Assembly (NCBI RefSeq): GCF_000429505.1
Contig: NZ_AUBZ01000017.1
Coordinates: 1-64,000 of the forward strand
Direction: 5' to 3'
Length of the DNA stretch: 64,000 nucleotides
Source of the DNA: Aliagarivorans taiwanensis DSM 22990
GTDB lineage: Bacteria; Pseudomonadota; Gammaproteobacteria; Enterobacterales; Celerinatantimonadaceae
Below, piece after piece: positions 1-8,073 of this stretch. Position numbers and translations under genes: made by a program. Under the pieces are notes generated by a model, which saw only the letters and a list, made by a program, of their open reading frames with translations, searched no databases and was not told where the DNA came from. Numbering within the stretch: the stretch's first letter is position 1; each line of letters opens with the position of its first letter.

Positions 1-151
1 GAGTTCCCCGCACCCGCGGGGCTAAACCGCAATTAGGCAACTTCGCCTTCCAACGTAACGTGAGTTCCCCGCACCCGCGGGGCTAAACCGGTTCGTTAAG
101 CTGCTCGCATTCGTCTTCGTCTGAGTTCCCCGCACCCGCGGGGCTAAACCC
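1..151 (+). CRISPR. Type I-E CRISPR array, trailer end (3 repeats, 2 spacers)
   Basis: Three copies of a 29-nt repeat lie at 1-29, 62-90 and 123-151, separated by two 32-nt spacers (30-61 and 91-122), a strict 61-nt period. The repeat begins GAGTTCCCCGC, carries the CCCGCGGGG palindrome and ends GGCTAAACCG, closely matching the type I-E repeat of E. coli. The third copy differs only in its last base (C for G), which is typical of the terminal, leader-distal repeat, and no further repeat follows. In I-E arrays read in this orientation the leader lies 5' of the first repeat, so the leader, most spacers and any cas genes should lie left of the window. The spacers' origin cannot be told from here. 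Confidence 0.95.
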
Positions 152-328
152 GATAAACAATACGTAGAAATGTCGCTGTTGCGTTTAGGGCAAAAAGTAA
201 AAATACTTATATATATCATGCTCCTATGAGAAAGGTTCAGAATAGTCGTTCAAGTTAACACCCTTGTATTCGCCGGTCTCGCAAATAGCCGCGGCGCTAT
301 TATGTCGCAACTGATGCGCCTCTGTGCT
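152..328. other. Non-coding stretch between CRISPR trailer and mobile island
   Basis: No convincing gene is present. A short imperfect hairpin lies at 284-301 (AATAGC / GCTATT around a GC-rich loop). The left boundary of the recombinase island probably falls here, because the array ends at 151 and the last island gene stops at 329, but no terminal repeat can be assigned by eye. Confidence 0.4.
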
Positions 329-2713
329 TCATGATTGTCGACGCCCACAACTCAGGTAGTAACCAATTAGCATCAACCATGGTCGCATGGCTGTGCTCGT
401 TCGGTTGCCGTGAGTAACCTGAATACTCAGCGCGCCGGCCGGTAACTTGCTACCCATAATGTTCAACTTGGGGAACCATTTTTGCCAGGTCGTGTGGTCA
501 ATGCGGGTGTTGCTGTTGTTATGGCACACCGTAGCGGAGATTTCAGTGTTGTCAGGCATTACCCGTAATAGCACGTTTAGGATCTGCCTTGCTTGCGTTG
601 CGGTGGCGCAGATGCATCCTGCAGGACGCGCTTTGATGTCGAAACTGGCGACTACGGCGAGCAGATCAGACGCATTGGTGTTGCCTGATTCCAGTTGCTG
701 TAGGGTTGATTCGAGGGTTCTTTCTAACCAAGCTCGCTCGATATCGCTGCGCGGGCGGGGGAGCTGAGGTTGCCCATTTTTGCTCAGCCCCGGGTAGCGG
801 CGCAACATTGATGAAAAGCGCTCTTCAACAGGCGTCTTCAGTGTGTTCCATTCGGGTGTTGTGAACGGTTGAATTTCGGCTCTCAGTAGTTCAAGAAGAG
901 GGACTGGGTTGCTGACAGGTGGTGTCGGGTGTTTGGGGCGACCGCTGCGCGAGCGCAGCGTTGTTGTGTGCTGAGAGTGGGCTAATGTTTCTACTAACAT
1001 TCGTCTCTGGAAATCGTGTGGGCACTGAGTTTTGCAGTGCTGTTTGTATCTGCGCCCCGTCAGTTGAGCCATCGTTGCGTTGGCAATCAGTGGTGTCATT
1101 AGATTCAGGCGCTGAGATATGACTTCTGCTGCGTTATGGATGTAATGGAGCAGGGTCGTTTCGATGCTGCCATGCCCTACACGAGTCGCTAAATCGTCGA
1201 GTCGTTGATCCAACCTAGTTAGGCATGCCTTGTCGAACACTGGATCGAGTACTATGTCTGAGAATTTCTCGCAAACATAGGAGTGACGGAGACTGTGCGC
1301 TACAGCATCTTCATCATACAGAGTCCGTCTCATCTGCGCATTTACGTTCTGGGAGACTATGTTTTCGCTCCAGTTTTTGTCTGACGGCATTAGCAGAGGC
1401 TTGGACGTGTTTGCCATCCAGGATTTCAGAGCTACGAACAACTGTGTGTTGGTATCGCTGATTTGCAACTGCCGATCTGCATTGCGTGTTTTAGTGTGCC
1501 TATGAACATGCACATCCATCGAGCCATCCGAGCAAAACGTCGCGTCTGCTCTTCTGATTTGGTAGATCTCACCTTCTCGTAGCCCTGCCTCCCGGAGTAG
1601 GGTTAACCATGCCCACCAGTTTAGTTCGGTCATGTCATCTGCGGGTTGCTGCGACGTAGTCGCGAACTGAGATGGGAGTATACGGGAGGTGTTCACAAAC
1701 TGTGCTGAGCGCCCGCGGCTGATGCGTTTGTTGTTCAGATCTGCAAGAACTTGGCACGCTCGGTCTATCGATAGTTGGTTGGAACCGTGTTCGTTCGGTT
1801 CGCCGTATATCGCACTTAATTGCTCGAGCAGTTGCTGTTTATCCGCCCTCGTTGCTAGTGGGGGAGGGGCACTCATTAGGTTGAGAAAGGCTGGGCCTAG
1901 CTGTGAGAGATACGCCTTGGCGGTACTGACTTTAATTTCCTTTCGTTCCATTTTCATGATTAACCACGCAACGATGGAATGGCTTGCTATAGATAGGCTT
2001 GGCAATAGCGCTTGGAGTTGTCGGCACGCCTGCGGGCGAGTCTGAGACGGTGTTGATAGAGCCTGTCGAATACGCTTGTAGTCTTGTGAGTAATGGTCGT
2101 CGGCAGGCTTATCCGTGACAGGCTCTGAGCCAAATCGGCGGGTTTCAATGGGGGCCTCAACGCCGCTTACCCAAACTCGATATCGTTGATGATCGAGACC
2201 AATAGTTTTGTACTGGCCTGAGAGTATACGGCTTAGATAAGGGGTAATACGACTATGCCGCTCGGTTAGCCAACTGTTGATTATCAGTTCGGAGAAGGCT
2301 TCAAAGGATTGATCCAAAGAGAATTCGCGCGCGACATCTGCCCAGTTTAACGGTGTGGTGGGGAAGGCTTCACAGTGACTAAACGCACATAGAAACGCCA
2401 AGGTGATTGTATCGGGGTAACATCTGTCTTCAGTGTGCTGGGTCCAACTCTTTGTGTTTCGCATGTTTGCTAACTCGTTGGCTCCGGGTTCCAGCTCATA
2501 AGGAAGCCAAATGATGTTGCCACAACGCTGGATAGCGCCTGTTTTCAGCAGGCGCTGACTTAACGCAAGCCAAACAGGCTCTCTAACAACACCTCCATAC
2601 ACAACCAATGACATTAATGTGCAGGCCTGTAGCTGCCATGGCGTTAACTGCTCGATGTTGGTCAGGCGCTCTAGCAATACCGATCTCACTCGGCTCAACG
2701 TCGTAACTGACAT
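329..2713 (-). CDS. Large tyrosine recombinase / integrase (possible GmtZ-like)
   Basis: This 794-residue protein should catalyse site-specific DNA strand exchange. The C-terminal part of the catalytic domain shows the tyrosine-recombinase set: an arginine in LREAGLREGEIYQIR, the HSLRH box, RVGHGS, and a candidate nucleophile Tyr524 in LLHYIH. About 250 residues follow the tyrosine, far more than in XerC or phage integrases. I place the start at the ATG at 2713, which overlaps the TAA of the upstream gene (TAATG); a GTG seven codons earlier is the alternative. It is the last gene of a three-gene operon with overlapping ends (220, 422 and 794 aa), an order and size pattern resembling the gamma-mobile-trio. 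The recombinase call is firm; the GmtZ assignment comes from memory of the architecture and is tentative. Confidence 0.85.
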   Translation of the reverse strand: MSVTTLSRVRSVLLERLTNIEQLTPWQLQACTLMSLVVYGGVVREPVWLALSQRLLKTGAIQRCGNIIWLPYELEPGANELANMRNTKSWTQHTEDRCYPDTITLAFLCAFSHCEAFPTTPLNWADVAREFSLDQSFEAFSELIINSWLTERHSRITPYLSRILSGQYKTIGLDHQRYRVWVSGVEAPIETRRFGSEPVTDKPADDHYSQDYKRIRQALSTPSQTRPQACRQLQALLPSLSIASHSIVAWLIMKMERKEIKVSTAKAYLSQLGPAFLNLMSAPPPLATRADKQQLLEQLSAIYGEPNEHGSNQLSIDRACQVLADLNNKRISRGRSAQFVNTSRILPSQFATTSQQPADDMTELNWWAWLTLLREAGLREGEIYQIRRADATFCSDGSMDVHVHRHTKTRNADRQLQISDTNTQLFVALKSWMANTSKPLLMPSDKNWSENIVSQNVNAQMRRTLYDEDAVAHSLRHSYVCEKFSDIVLDPVFDKACLTRLDQRLDDLATRVGHGSIETTLLHYIHNAAEVISQRLNLMTPLIANATMAQLTGRRYKQHCKTQCPHDFQRRMLVETLAHSQHTTTLRSRSGRPKHPTPPVSNPVPLLELLRAEIQPFTTPEWNTLKTPVEERFSSMLRRYPGLSKNGQPQLPRPRSDIERAWLERTLESTLQQLESGNTNASDLLAVVASFDIKARPAGCICATATQARQILNVLLRVMPDNTEISATVCHNNSNTRIDHTTWQKWFPKLNIMGSKLPAGALSIQVTHGNRTSTAMRPWLMLIGYYLSCGRRQS

Positions 2714-3981
2714 TACAGCATCGCCGCTAGCCACGTGTTTAGATGTGCGGCAATAGGTTCTAGCTCTGCGACCGTGCAGCAGTCAATCTTGTCATGATCT
2801 TTAAACGCGCGTACTACATCGGTCTCGCCAAAGTGTTGTGCGAGTTCGTTCAATGTGGCCTTGCGAGGCCAATTTCGAGGTAGATCGAGGTGTGGCAATA
2901 GATCTCGAATCGGCGTCGAAGCCGTCATTAGCGAGGTTGAGAGCATAAGAGTCTGCTCATCGATGGATATTGTCTGAAATAGTGGCACTTCTCCTGAAAG
3001 CGCGGGGTTTATCAATGCTGCTAGGGTGCCTGTCATTGCGTGGGCATGTTGGATGTAGTTTTCTAGAGCCTCATGTGCGACTGCCGCTAGAGGTAGTACT
3101 CGATATCCCGAACGGCTTTTTTGGCGGACCTGAACCGTGTGATTTAAGGAGTTAATGTCGCCGACGTGAAGCGATTGCTTCGTCAGATGCCTCGAGCCTG
3201 TTGCTAGTAGATAGAGCACCATAGCGTGTTGCCCCAACGCGTTGTGTGCGGTGACAACATTGTGAGTGGAACGACATTGTGAAGCGGCTTGCTGCGACGT
3301 CAATGCCCGCTGCTTCAATGTTCGTAGCAATTTACTCAAGACATCGGCTTGCAGGATGCCATCGGCTCCTACCGCGCGCTGTGGCGCTAAAACCAGCTCT
3401 GATTTCCACAAAATCCCGGCTTCGGCCAGCAGAGTCTTGGCGCTATCATTGAAGTTAAGAGTGAGCGTGTCCGCTGGTTCTGCGCAATAGCTAACCGCGT
3501 GGTCTGTCCCCCAGGCTTGCACACTTTGAGCGCCATAGTGTGCTAGCTCTTTGTGTGCAGCCATTGATAATTGCTTCCAGGTCACTCGTTGTGGCAACCC
3601 AATCGACTTGAGATAGATGTGTATCATTTTTCTCGCGCTCTGATGCGAGGAGAAGGTTTGCCAGTCCGCTTCCAGAGCCTTGGCTACCTCACGAGGTAGC
3701 AGAAACCGAATTGGATCACCTATAGCTAGCACCGCCCCCTCATTTTTCTGCGTATCGAGTCCTAGGTTTGGTGCTCGGCAATCAATTTCGAGATACAGCT
3801 CCTGGTTGCAGTAGACCAACCTAGCGGTGCGCGACTTAGCACACTCTGGCATCAATACATACGGGTTCAACCCGGTTAACAATGTGCTGATCAGTAGCCC
3901 ATTTCCAGGGCTACTGGCCGCACTATAAGCGCGTTGGAGCACATGCAATAGTTCATCCCGATTGGCTCTCGATTCACTCAT
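2713..3981 (-). CDS. Tyrosine-recombinase-like protein, apparently degenerate (possible GmtY-like)
   Basis: This 422-residue protein is related to tyrosine recombinases in its C-terminal half: the arginine-I region reads LLATGSRHLTKQSLHVGDI and is followed by the beta-strand segment VRQKSRSGYRVLPL. The expected HxLR box appears as NWPR, a later DHDK may stand for the GH motif, and no clear nucleophile tyrosine follows. It may therefore be a structural or regulatory partner of the 794-aa recombinase and not an independent catalyst. The start is put at the ATG at 3981, which overlaps the preceding gene's TGA by eight bases (ATGAGTGA). That is classic translational coupling; an upstream start at 4053 would overlap far more. 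Its stop overlaps the next gene's start. GmtY-like identity is inferred from gene order only. Confidence 0.75.
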   Translation of the reverse strand: MSESRANRDELLHVLQRAYSAASSPGNGLLISTLLTGLNPYVLMPECAKSRTARLVYCNQELYLEIDCRAPNLGLDTQKNEGAVLAIGDPIRFLLPREVAKALEADWQTFSSHQSARKMIHIYLKSIGLPQRVTWKQLSMAAHKELAHYGAQSVQAWGTDHAVSYCAEPADTLTLNFNDSAKTLLAEAGILWKSELVLAPQRAVGADGILQADVLSKLLRTLKQRALTSQQAASQCRSTHNVVTAHNALGQHAMVLYLLATGSRHLTKQSLHVGDINSLNHTVQVRQKSRSGYRVLPLAAVAHEALENYIQHAHAMTGTLAALINPALSGEVPLFQTISIDEQTLMLSTSLMTASTPIRDLLPHLDLPRNWPRKATLNELAQHFGETDVVRAFKDHDKIDCCTVAELEPIAAHLNTWLAAML

Positions 3982-4636
3982 TTGGCATCTCGCTATCGTG
4001 CTGTATGGGCTGTTCCGTTGTGTTTTGGGATTTACTCTGGCGCCCACCACCACTCTGAACCGGTGCCTCGGGAGCGTTTAGGACGCTGTTAATCAGCTCA
4101 GTGATGAGAGGGAGCCAGTGACGTGTTTGTTTGGTCGGTTTGGCGTTGCTGCGTTTGCTATTGCCCATGCAAACGAATCCGCCCTGCTGTGTTAATTGCT
4201 GTCTCACATAGCCGGTTAGCTCGTGTGCACGGTTGCTGTTAGCTAGCCACAGGTCGAACGCTCGCTGTATTGCAGATGATTGAGAGCAGGGTGGGATTGA
4301 CATAAACTCCAAAGCGATCACGTCTAAATTCGTCAGTTTTAGCTCAATTTCAGCTCTCCTAACTACTAACAAACCGCTTGTTCTAGCGACTGACGCTGCG
4401 TAAGCAAATCCCCCAATGTGCTGGGTGGTGGGTTTGGCTCGGCCTCTAGGCTGAGAGTGATATGCACCTATGCATGGGATTGAGTAGTTCTCGATTGAGT
4501 AGTCGTAACATATGTACCTGGAAGCAAATTCAGCGAAACTCTTGCTGATTGGGTCCAAATTGTCAGCAAAGGTCTTGTTGGTTTCAATCTTTAGCCCAAT
4601 TAGATGCTCAGTAGGATCTGACGCTGTGGTGTTCAT
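3974..4636 (-). CDS. Unknown protein, first gene of the recombinase operon (possible GmtX-like)
   Basis: I do not recognise a domain in this 220-residue protein. It has a hydrophilic N terminus, a central region rich in small and aromatic residues, and a basic Lys/Asn/Gln-rich C terminus after a GFVCMGNSKRSN segment, compatible with nucleic-acid binding. The start at 4636 is chosen because AAGAGGAAAC lies at ideal distance; a start nine codons upstream has no such site. It overlaps the recombinase-like gene behind it, so all three proteins should be made together. Its role is inferred only from context: the small third member of a recombinase trio, comparable in position to GmtX. Two strong palindromes lie upstream at 4826-4954. 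Confidence 0.65.
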   Translation of the reverse strand: MNTTASDPTEHLIGLKIETNKTFADNLDPISKSFAEFASRYICYDYSIENYSIPCIGAYHSQPRGRAKPTTQHIGGFAYAASVARTSGLLVVRRAEIELKLTNLDVIALEFMSIPPCSQSSAIQRAFDLWLANSNRAHELTGYVRQQLTQQGGFVCMGNSKRSNAKPTKQTRHWLPLITELINSVLNAPEAPVQSGGGRQSKSQNTTEQPIQHDSEMPNE

Positions 4637-4825
4637 TCTTGTTTCCTCTTGAAATGTGCTCACTTACTAAGGGTTGGGTTTTTGTGAGGGGTGGCGTGCG
4701 CTGAGTCACAAAAAATGACTTTGTTTTTTTAGTGTCTCTGAATTGGGTGAGATTAGGGGATTTCTGATAGGTAATAACTGCTGGGAAACACATGTCTTGA
4801 CTTCGTTTTGAAGATGCCAAAACTA

Positions 4826-4876
4826 GCACTATTTCCGTCGCTAAGAACCCAGGATTCTTAGCGACGGAAATAGTGC
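4826..4876. repeat. Perfect 22-bp inverted repeat, 7-nt loop
   Basis: Arms at 4826-4847 and 4855-4876 are exact reverse complements; the left arm begins GCACTATTTCCG, and the loop is CCCAGGA. No T-run follows on either strand, so it is not an ordinary terminator. It lies upstream of the recombinase operon and could be a recombinase binding or crossover site or a structured single-strand substrate. That function is inference. Confidence 0.85.
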
Positions 4877-4909
4877 GTTAAAATTCTGTTTTTTAAAGCA
4901 AAATTAATT

Positions 4910-4954
4910 GTCGAAATAGCCCAAAAAACCATGGGTTTTTCAGGCTATTTCGAC
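4910..4954. repeat. Second large hairpin next to the recombinase operon
   Basis: Arms 4910-4930 and 4934-4954 pair over 12 bp (GTCGAAATAGCC / GGCTATTTCGAC), then a 2x2 mismatch, then 7 bp closing on a 3-nt loop. Only 33 nt separate it from the previous palindrome. The pair may mark the end of the island or its recombination site. From 4955 to 5256 I see no gene. Confidence 0.8.
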
Positions 4955-5256
4955 CGCGTTATGAAGCGAGACTAGGTGATACCAATCTACATAAGTAACT
5001 GATCATTCTTGCTGGTTAAAATCATCGATGACAGCGTCAACGCTTTTGTAATTAGTCCACTAGTTACGGCAAGCGCCTCCTTGTCCTCAATGATTTTCCC
5101 TGCGCAATATCTGATCATTAACTTATCCAGATTGGTGTGAGCCGCAGAGGTGCGTGAGTTTCTAGACCTAGAAAATGAGGTGAAAGCAGGCCTTTATTTG
5201 AACCGACCTAGCTATAATCTGTTCGGGTTGCAAATCAATTGCTAGCAGGGAGCTAC

Positions 5257-5421
5257 ATGCGAGTTATTATTCAAGAGAACGAAGACGGAGAGCCCTTCTT
5301 TGAAATACCCGAAGAGTATCTAAAAGAACTTGGCTGGAAGGAAGGGGATGAAGTCGTGTGGACCCATAACCCCGATGGGAGTTTATCTCTTTCAAAGCCT
5401 GGCGAGAACAAGGCGCAATAA
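5257..5421 (+). CDS. AbrB/MazE-type DNA-binding protein, orphan
   Basis: This 54-residue acidic protein has the pattern of the AbrB/MazE/SpoVT swapped-hairpin fold: an N-terminal strand (MRVIIQE), a FEIPEEYLKELGWKEGDEV segment in the position of the usual 'IPKEVREALGLKPGD' core, then VVWTHNPDGSLSLSKP as the last strands. Family members bind DNA as antitoxins or as transition-state regulators. The start at 5257 is favoured over one six codons earlier because CAGGGAG precedes it. No toxin-like gene follows on the same strand; the next gene runs the opposite way. It is either a solitary regulator or what remains of a toxin-antitoxin pair on the island. Confidence 0.7.
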   Translation: MRVIIQENEDGEPFFEIPEEYLKELGWKEGDEVVWTHNPDGSLSLSKPGENKAQ

Positions 5422-5514
5422 CGTCTGAGCCGGCTAATTGTGCGTGAACACTTTAGTAGACATAAGCGGCGATTAGCTGTGTTTTTTGTGCTTCCGAGTT
5501 AACAAGCTAAGTGT

Positions 5515-6060
5515 TTAGTGGTCTCGAAACTCCACATGTTTGCCACACAAGCTCGATGTTTCTAAAAGAAGCCTGTTTATCAAATAGACACCGCTTATGT
5601 CTTGGCTTCCTTCACAAATCTCAGCCCCTAAAACAATGTACCTTTGAGGCATCGAAGCAGTAAGAACGAACTGTCTGCTCGGGGCAGTAATCAACTTGGC
5701 TATCTGACCAACCATAGGTGGCTCAATACTTAGCACATTGCTAGTGGATTCCAAGCCGCGAGGGCGCATTGTGGTAACAGCGCCCAATACGTTGTGTGCA
5801 AGTGCTGTTGGACAATGCTCATTGTCAATGAGGTGAAGCATGACTGAGTGATCTAACAAAGATACCTCAATCCCTTTGTTGAGCAGTTTGCCTCGTAATG
5901 TGGGATCAACGTGTTTCGGAGGAATTGTTGTGGGGTAGAGCCTACCGTCGCTATCGTATAGAACAACATGTGGTTGCCCCTTATAGCTGCGTATCTGAAC
6001 GAGTGGTGGGAATAGAATGGATGACAACCTTGTGCACTCATTTGCCAGTAGAGCGTTCAT
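5515..6060 (-). CDS. Hypothetical island protein
   Basis: This 181-residue protein has no family I recognise. It shows no signal peptide and no membrane segment. Features visible are an N-terminal stretch with several hydrophobic residues, a VVLYDSDGRLYPTTIPP segment suggesting beta structure, and a C-terminal region with a hydrophobic ISGVYLINRLLLE patch. It lies alone between the AbrB-like gene and a small plus-strand gene, all within the stretch flanked by recombinases, so it is probably cargo of the mobile island. An overlapping 62-residue frame on the same strand (5853-6041) is treated as a shadow. Existence as a gene is supported by length only. Confidence 0.55.
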   Translation of the reverse strand: MNALLANECTRLSSILFPPLVQIRSYKGQPHVVLYDSDGRLYPTTIPPKHVDPTLRGKLLNKGIEVSLLDHSVMLHLIDNEHCPTALAHNVLGAVTTMRPRGLESTSNVLSIEPPMVGQIAKLITAPSRQFVLTASMPQRYIVLGAEICEGSQDISGVYLINRLLLETSSLCGKHVEFRDH

Positions 6061-6325
6061 TTTAATTTGTCTGCCTGCTCAGGAAAAGCACGTAAATCCG
6101 TGTTGGATTTAATACATCTGAGGCAGGTTTACTAGATCTGACTCAGATTATGGTGTCTCTCAAGCATTTGATTTTGAACAGTTAAAAACTCTATGTTCAC
6201 ATCATTTTCCGCTTCCATACTTGGGCTTCTACAGGAGCAATCAACGGTTGCCGGTGGCCTACAAATTGTCAGTTGCGAGAACTGAGGTTTAATTGATGAG
6301 CCATATCAAAATAGGAGACTCTGTA

Positions 6326-6562
6326 ATGGTTAAAGAGAATGAACTGACGAATCTGGAGAAGCTGCTGATATTTGCTTGTGTACATGACGATATGGACACA
6401 GCGAGGTCTGCTGCCAGGCAGATGTGGCCGAGACGTTTGCAATCGCTGCCTCGTCGCTACGTCGAATCGCTGACGTCTGATGAAGCCCTTGAGGAGGCTG
6501 GGAATCACTTTTCTATTATTGAGCAGAAATGCACTGCGCTCCTAGTAGAGATACACGCCTAA
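6326..6562 (+). CDS. Small hypothetical alpha-helical protein
   Basis: This is a predicted 78-residue, probably all-helical protein with no recognised family. The sequence begins MVKENELTNLEKLLIFACVH and contains many charged residues and Arg/Gln stretches, without signal or membrane segments. I choose the ATG at 6326 because AGGAG lies seven bases upstream; an ATG at 6296, preceded by a weaker GAGG, would add ten residues. It sits 70 bp from the end of the convergent resolvase gene and may be a small regulator of the island. Confidence 0.5.
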   Translation: MVKENELTNLEKLLIFACVHDDMDTARSAARQMWPRRLQSLPRRYVESLTSDEALEEAGNHFSIIEQKCTALLVEIHA

Positions 6563-6631
6563 AGCCGCGCTGACTAATCACTACTTGGATAAAGTAACGC
6601 GACGGGTTTCACACCACGTCGCGTTTTCATT

Positions 6632-7207
6632 TCATTCAGGACTTTTGTTCCAATGCCGTTTGATAGTGGCTAGGCTCAAGCCTAAGCGCTCAGCGCTTTT
6701 AGACTGAGAAAGGCCGTCACTCTTGCACTGGCTTACTGCGATGGTGGTTTTATTTGAGGCCGGTCGGCCCAGCTTTTTCCCATCGCGCTTGGCACGCGCC
6801 AGTCCCTCTTTGGTTCGCTCCCGAATACGGTTGCGCTCAAACTCAGCGAAGGCGCTAAACATCTGGAGCATCAGGCGTCCTTCTGAGCTGTCGAGGTCTG
6901 CGATAGGTAAATCTAGGCAGCGAATTGATATTTTCCGCTCGAGCAGCGTTGCAATGGTTTGCTGAACATCGATGTTATCCCTGCCCAAACGATCCAATTT
7001 CAACACAACCAACTGATCTCCAGCTTCCATTCGATTGTCCACCAAGTTCTTAAACACCGGCCTGGCGAATGCCTGAACGCTGCCCGAAATTGTTTCACTG
7101 AATACGCGATCAGCGCGAACGTCGAACCCCTGACTTTTGATAGCGGTGATTTGGTTTTCGGTTGTTTGCTCGGTTGTCGACACACGGCAATACGCAAAAA
7201 TCCTCAT
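6632..7207 (-). CDS. Serine recombinase, resolvase/invertase family
   Basis: This 191-residue enzyme is a small serine recombinase. It would cut and rejoin DNA at paired res or inversion sites through a 5'-phosphoserine link. The N-terminal catalytic domain starts MRIFAYCRVST with Ser10 as nucleophile. It continues with LVVLKLDRLGRD, the conserved arginine cluster, and the long E helix FAEFERNRIRERTKEGLARAK, then GKKLGRPAS. The C-terminal helix-turn-helix is SQSKSAERLGLSLATIKRHW. Length and order match Tn3/Hin-type proteins. The start at 7207 follows AGAGG at good distance. It stands at the right edge of the island and may be the resolvase or the integrase of a second, nested element. No paired recombination sites are obvious nearby. 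Confidence 0.9.
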   Translation of the reverse strand: MRIFAYCRVSTTEQTTENQITAIKSQGFDVRADRVFSETISGSVQAFARPVFKNLVDNRMEAGDQLVVLKLDRLGRDNIDVQQTIATLLERKISIRCLDLPIADLDSSEGRLMLQMFSAFAEFERNRIRERTKEGLARAKRDGKKLGRPASNKTTIAVSQCKSDGLSQSKSAERLGLSLATIKRHWNKSPE

Positions 7208-7430
7208 ATAGCGCCTCTTTGGTATCAGAAATTGGTGTCAGCGTAAGGTGAGGTGTCAATACTGACAAATCCTAGGTTTTTGATACCAGTTTGGCGGGTA
7301 GGGGAGTGGTGTCGTTTAACGGTCTTTTTAGGTACTGAGGGATTGGGTCTTGCGGAGAGTGACGGTAGTAGCTTTATTCTAATGTTGAATACTCTTCTGT
7401 GGTGAATAATTGCTTGGTAGTATAAGCACG

Positions 7431-7450
7431 TTTCCATAACGTTAAGATTT
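7431..7450. promoter_or_regulatory. Mannan-regulon operator copy upstream of the YesL-like gene
   Basis: The 20-mer TTTCCATAACGTTAAGATTT is centred on AACGTT and carries the half-site pattern CCATAAC/GTTAAGAT seen at the other sites (compare 29164-29183). It ends eight bases before the ATG at 7459. Confidence 0.6.
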
Positions 7451-7458
7451 TGCTTGTC

Positions 7459-8073
7459 ATGACTTCGCCTTTACTCTCTTTTGTCACCTGGTTTTCCCGT
7501 TTGGTTTGGCTAAACATCGTTTGGCTGCTGTTGAGCATATTGGGGGGCGGAGTGTTGGGTGTGTTTCCGGCGACCGTGGCGGTGTTAAAAGGCATCGAGG
7601 GCTATCAGCAAAGCGGAAAAGCTCAATCTCTGCCGTTGTTATTTGGTCACTGGCGGGCGGCATTTGTCGATGCAAACAAAGTTGCGCTGCCGCTTTTAGT
7701 ACTGCTGTTCTCCCTTGGCTGGTACTTCAATATGGCTGCGGGAAGCGATGCGCCGCTGCTTGGGCTGTTTAGCTTGGCGCTGCTGCCATTTATGCTGCTC
7801 ACCTTGCTGTTGTTGGCGTCGGCGCTGTTGTTGGTTGCGATGCCGGTAAAGCCCGGCTTAGGGCTTGTGCGGGCGCTGTTGTTTACTCTGGTGACTCAGC
7901 CTGCACTGGCATCGGTGCTGGCGGCCAGTATGCTATTTGGCAGTGTGATGGGCTGGATATCGCCGCTTTATGGGCTGCTGTTGGGATGGATGCCGGGGCT
8001 GCTCGCGTTAGTGAGCTTGGCGCGTTGGCGCGGCCTTAGCTTTGCTGCCAGTGCTGACGATAAGGCTAGTTAG
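7459..8073 (+). CDS. YesL/DUF624-like membrane protein
   Basis: This roughly 204-residue integral membrane protein has about five hydrophobic segments. It begins with LLSFVTWFSRLVWLNIVWLLLS and a GGGVLGVFPATVAVL motif, the N-terminal signature I associate with YesL/DUF624 proteins. Those proteins commonly lie in glycan-utilisation operons, where their exact role is unknown. The ATG at 7459 is taken as start; a TTG three codons earlier is possible. A regulon-type palindrome at 7431-7450 abuts the start, tying the gene to the mannan genes although the nearest of these is over 1 kb away. Its stop overlaps the convergent binding-protein gene by eight bases. Transport assistance or envelope adaptation would be guesses. 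Confidence 0.7.
   Translation: MTSPLLSFVTWFSRLVWLNIVWLLLSILGGGVLGVFPATVAVLKGIEGYQQSGKAQSLPLLFGHWRAAFVDANKVALPLLVLLFSLGWYFNMAAGSDAPLLGLFSLALLPFMLLTLLLLASALLLVAMPVKPGLGLVRALLFTLVTQPALASVLAASMLFGSVMGWISPLYGLLLGWMPGLLALVSLARWRGLSFAASADDKAS

Noticed and set aside
47-62. AACGTAACGT in a CRISPR spacer, resembling the mannan operator
   Set aside because: It lacks the palindromic AACGTT centre and lies in a spacer; a chance likeness.
22-219. A 65-codon minus-strand frame across the CRISPR array
   Set aside because: It is built from the repeats and spacers, has no ribosome site and repeats its own sequence with the array period.
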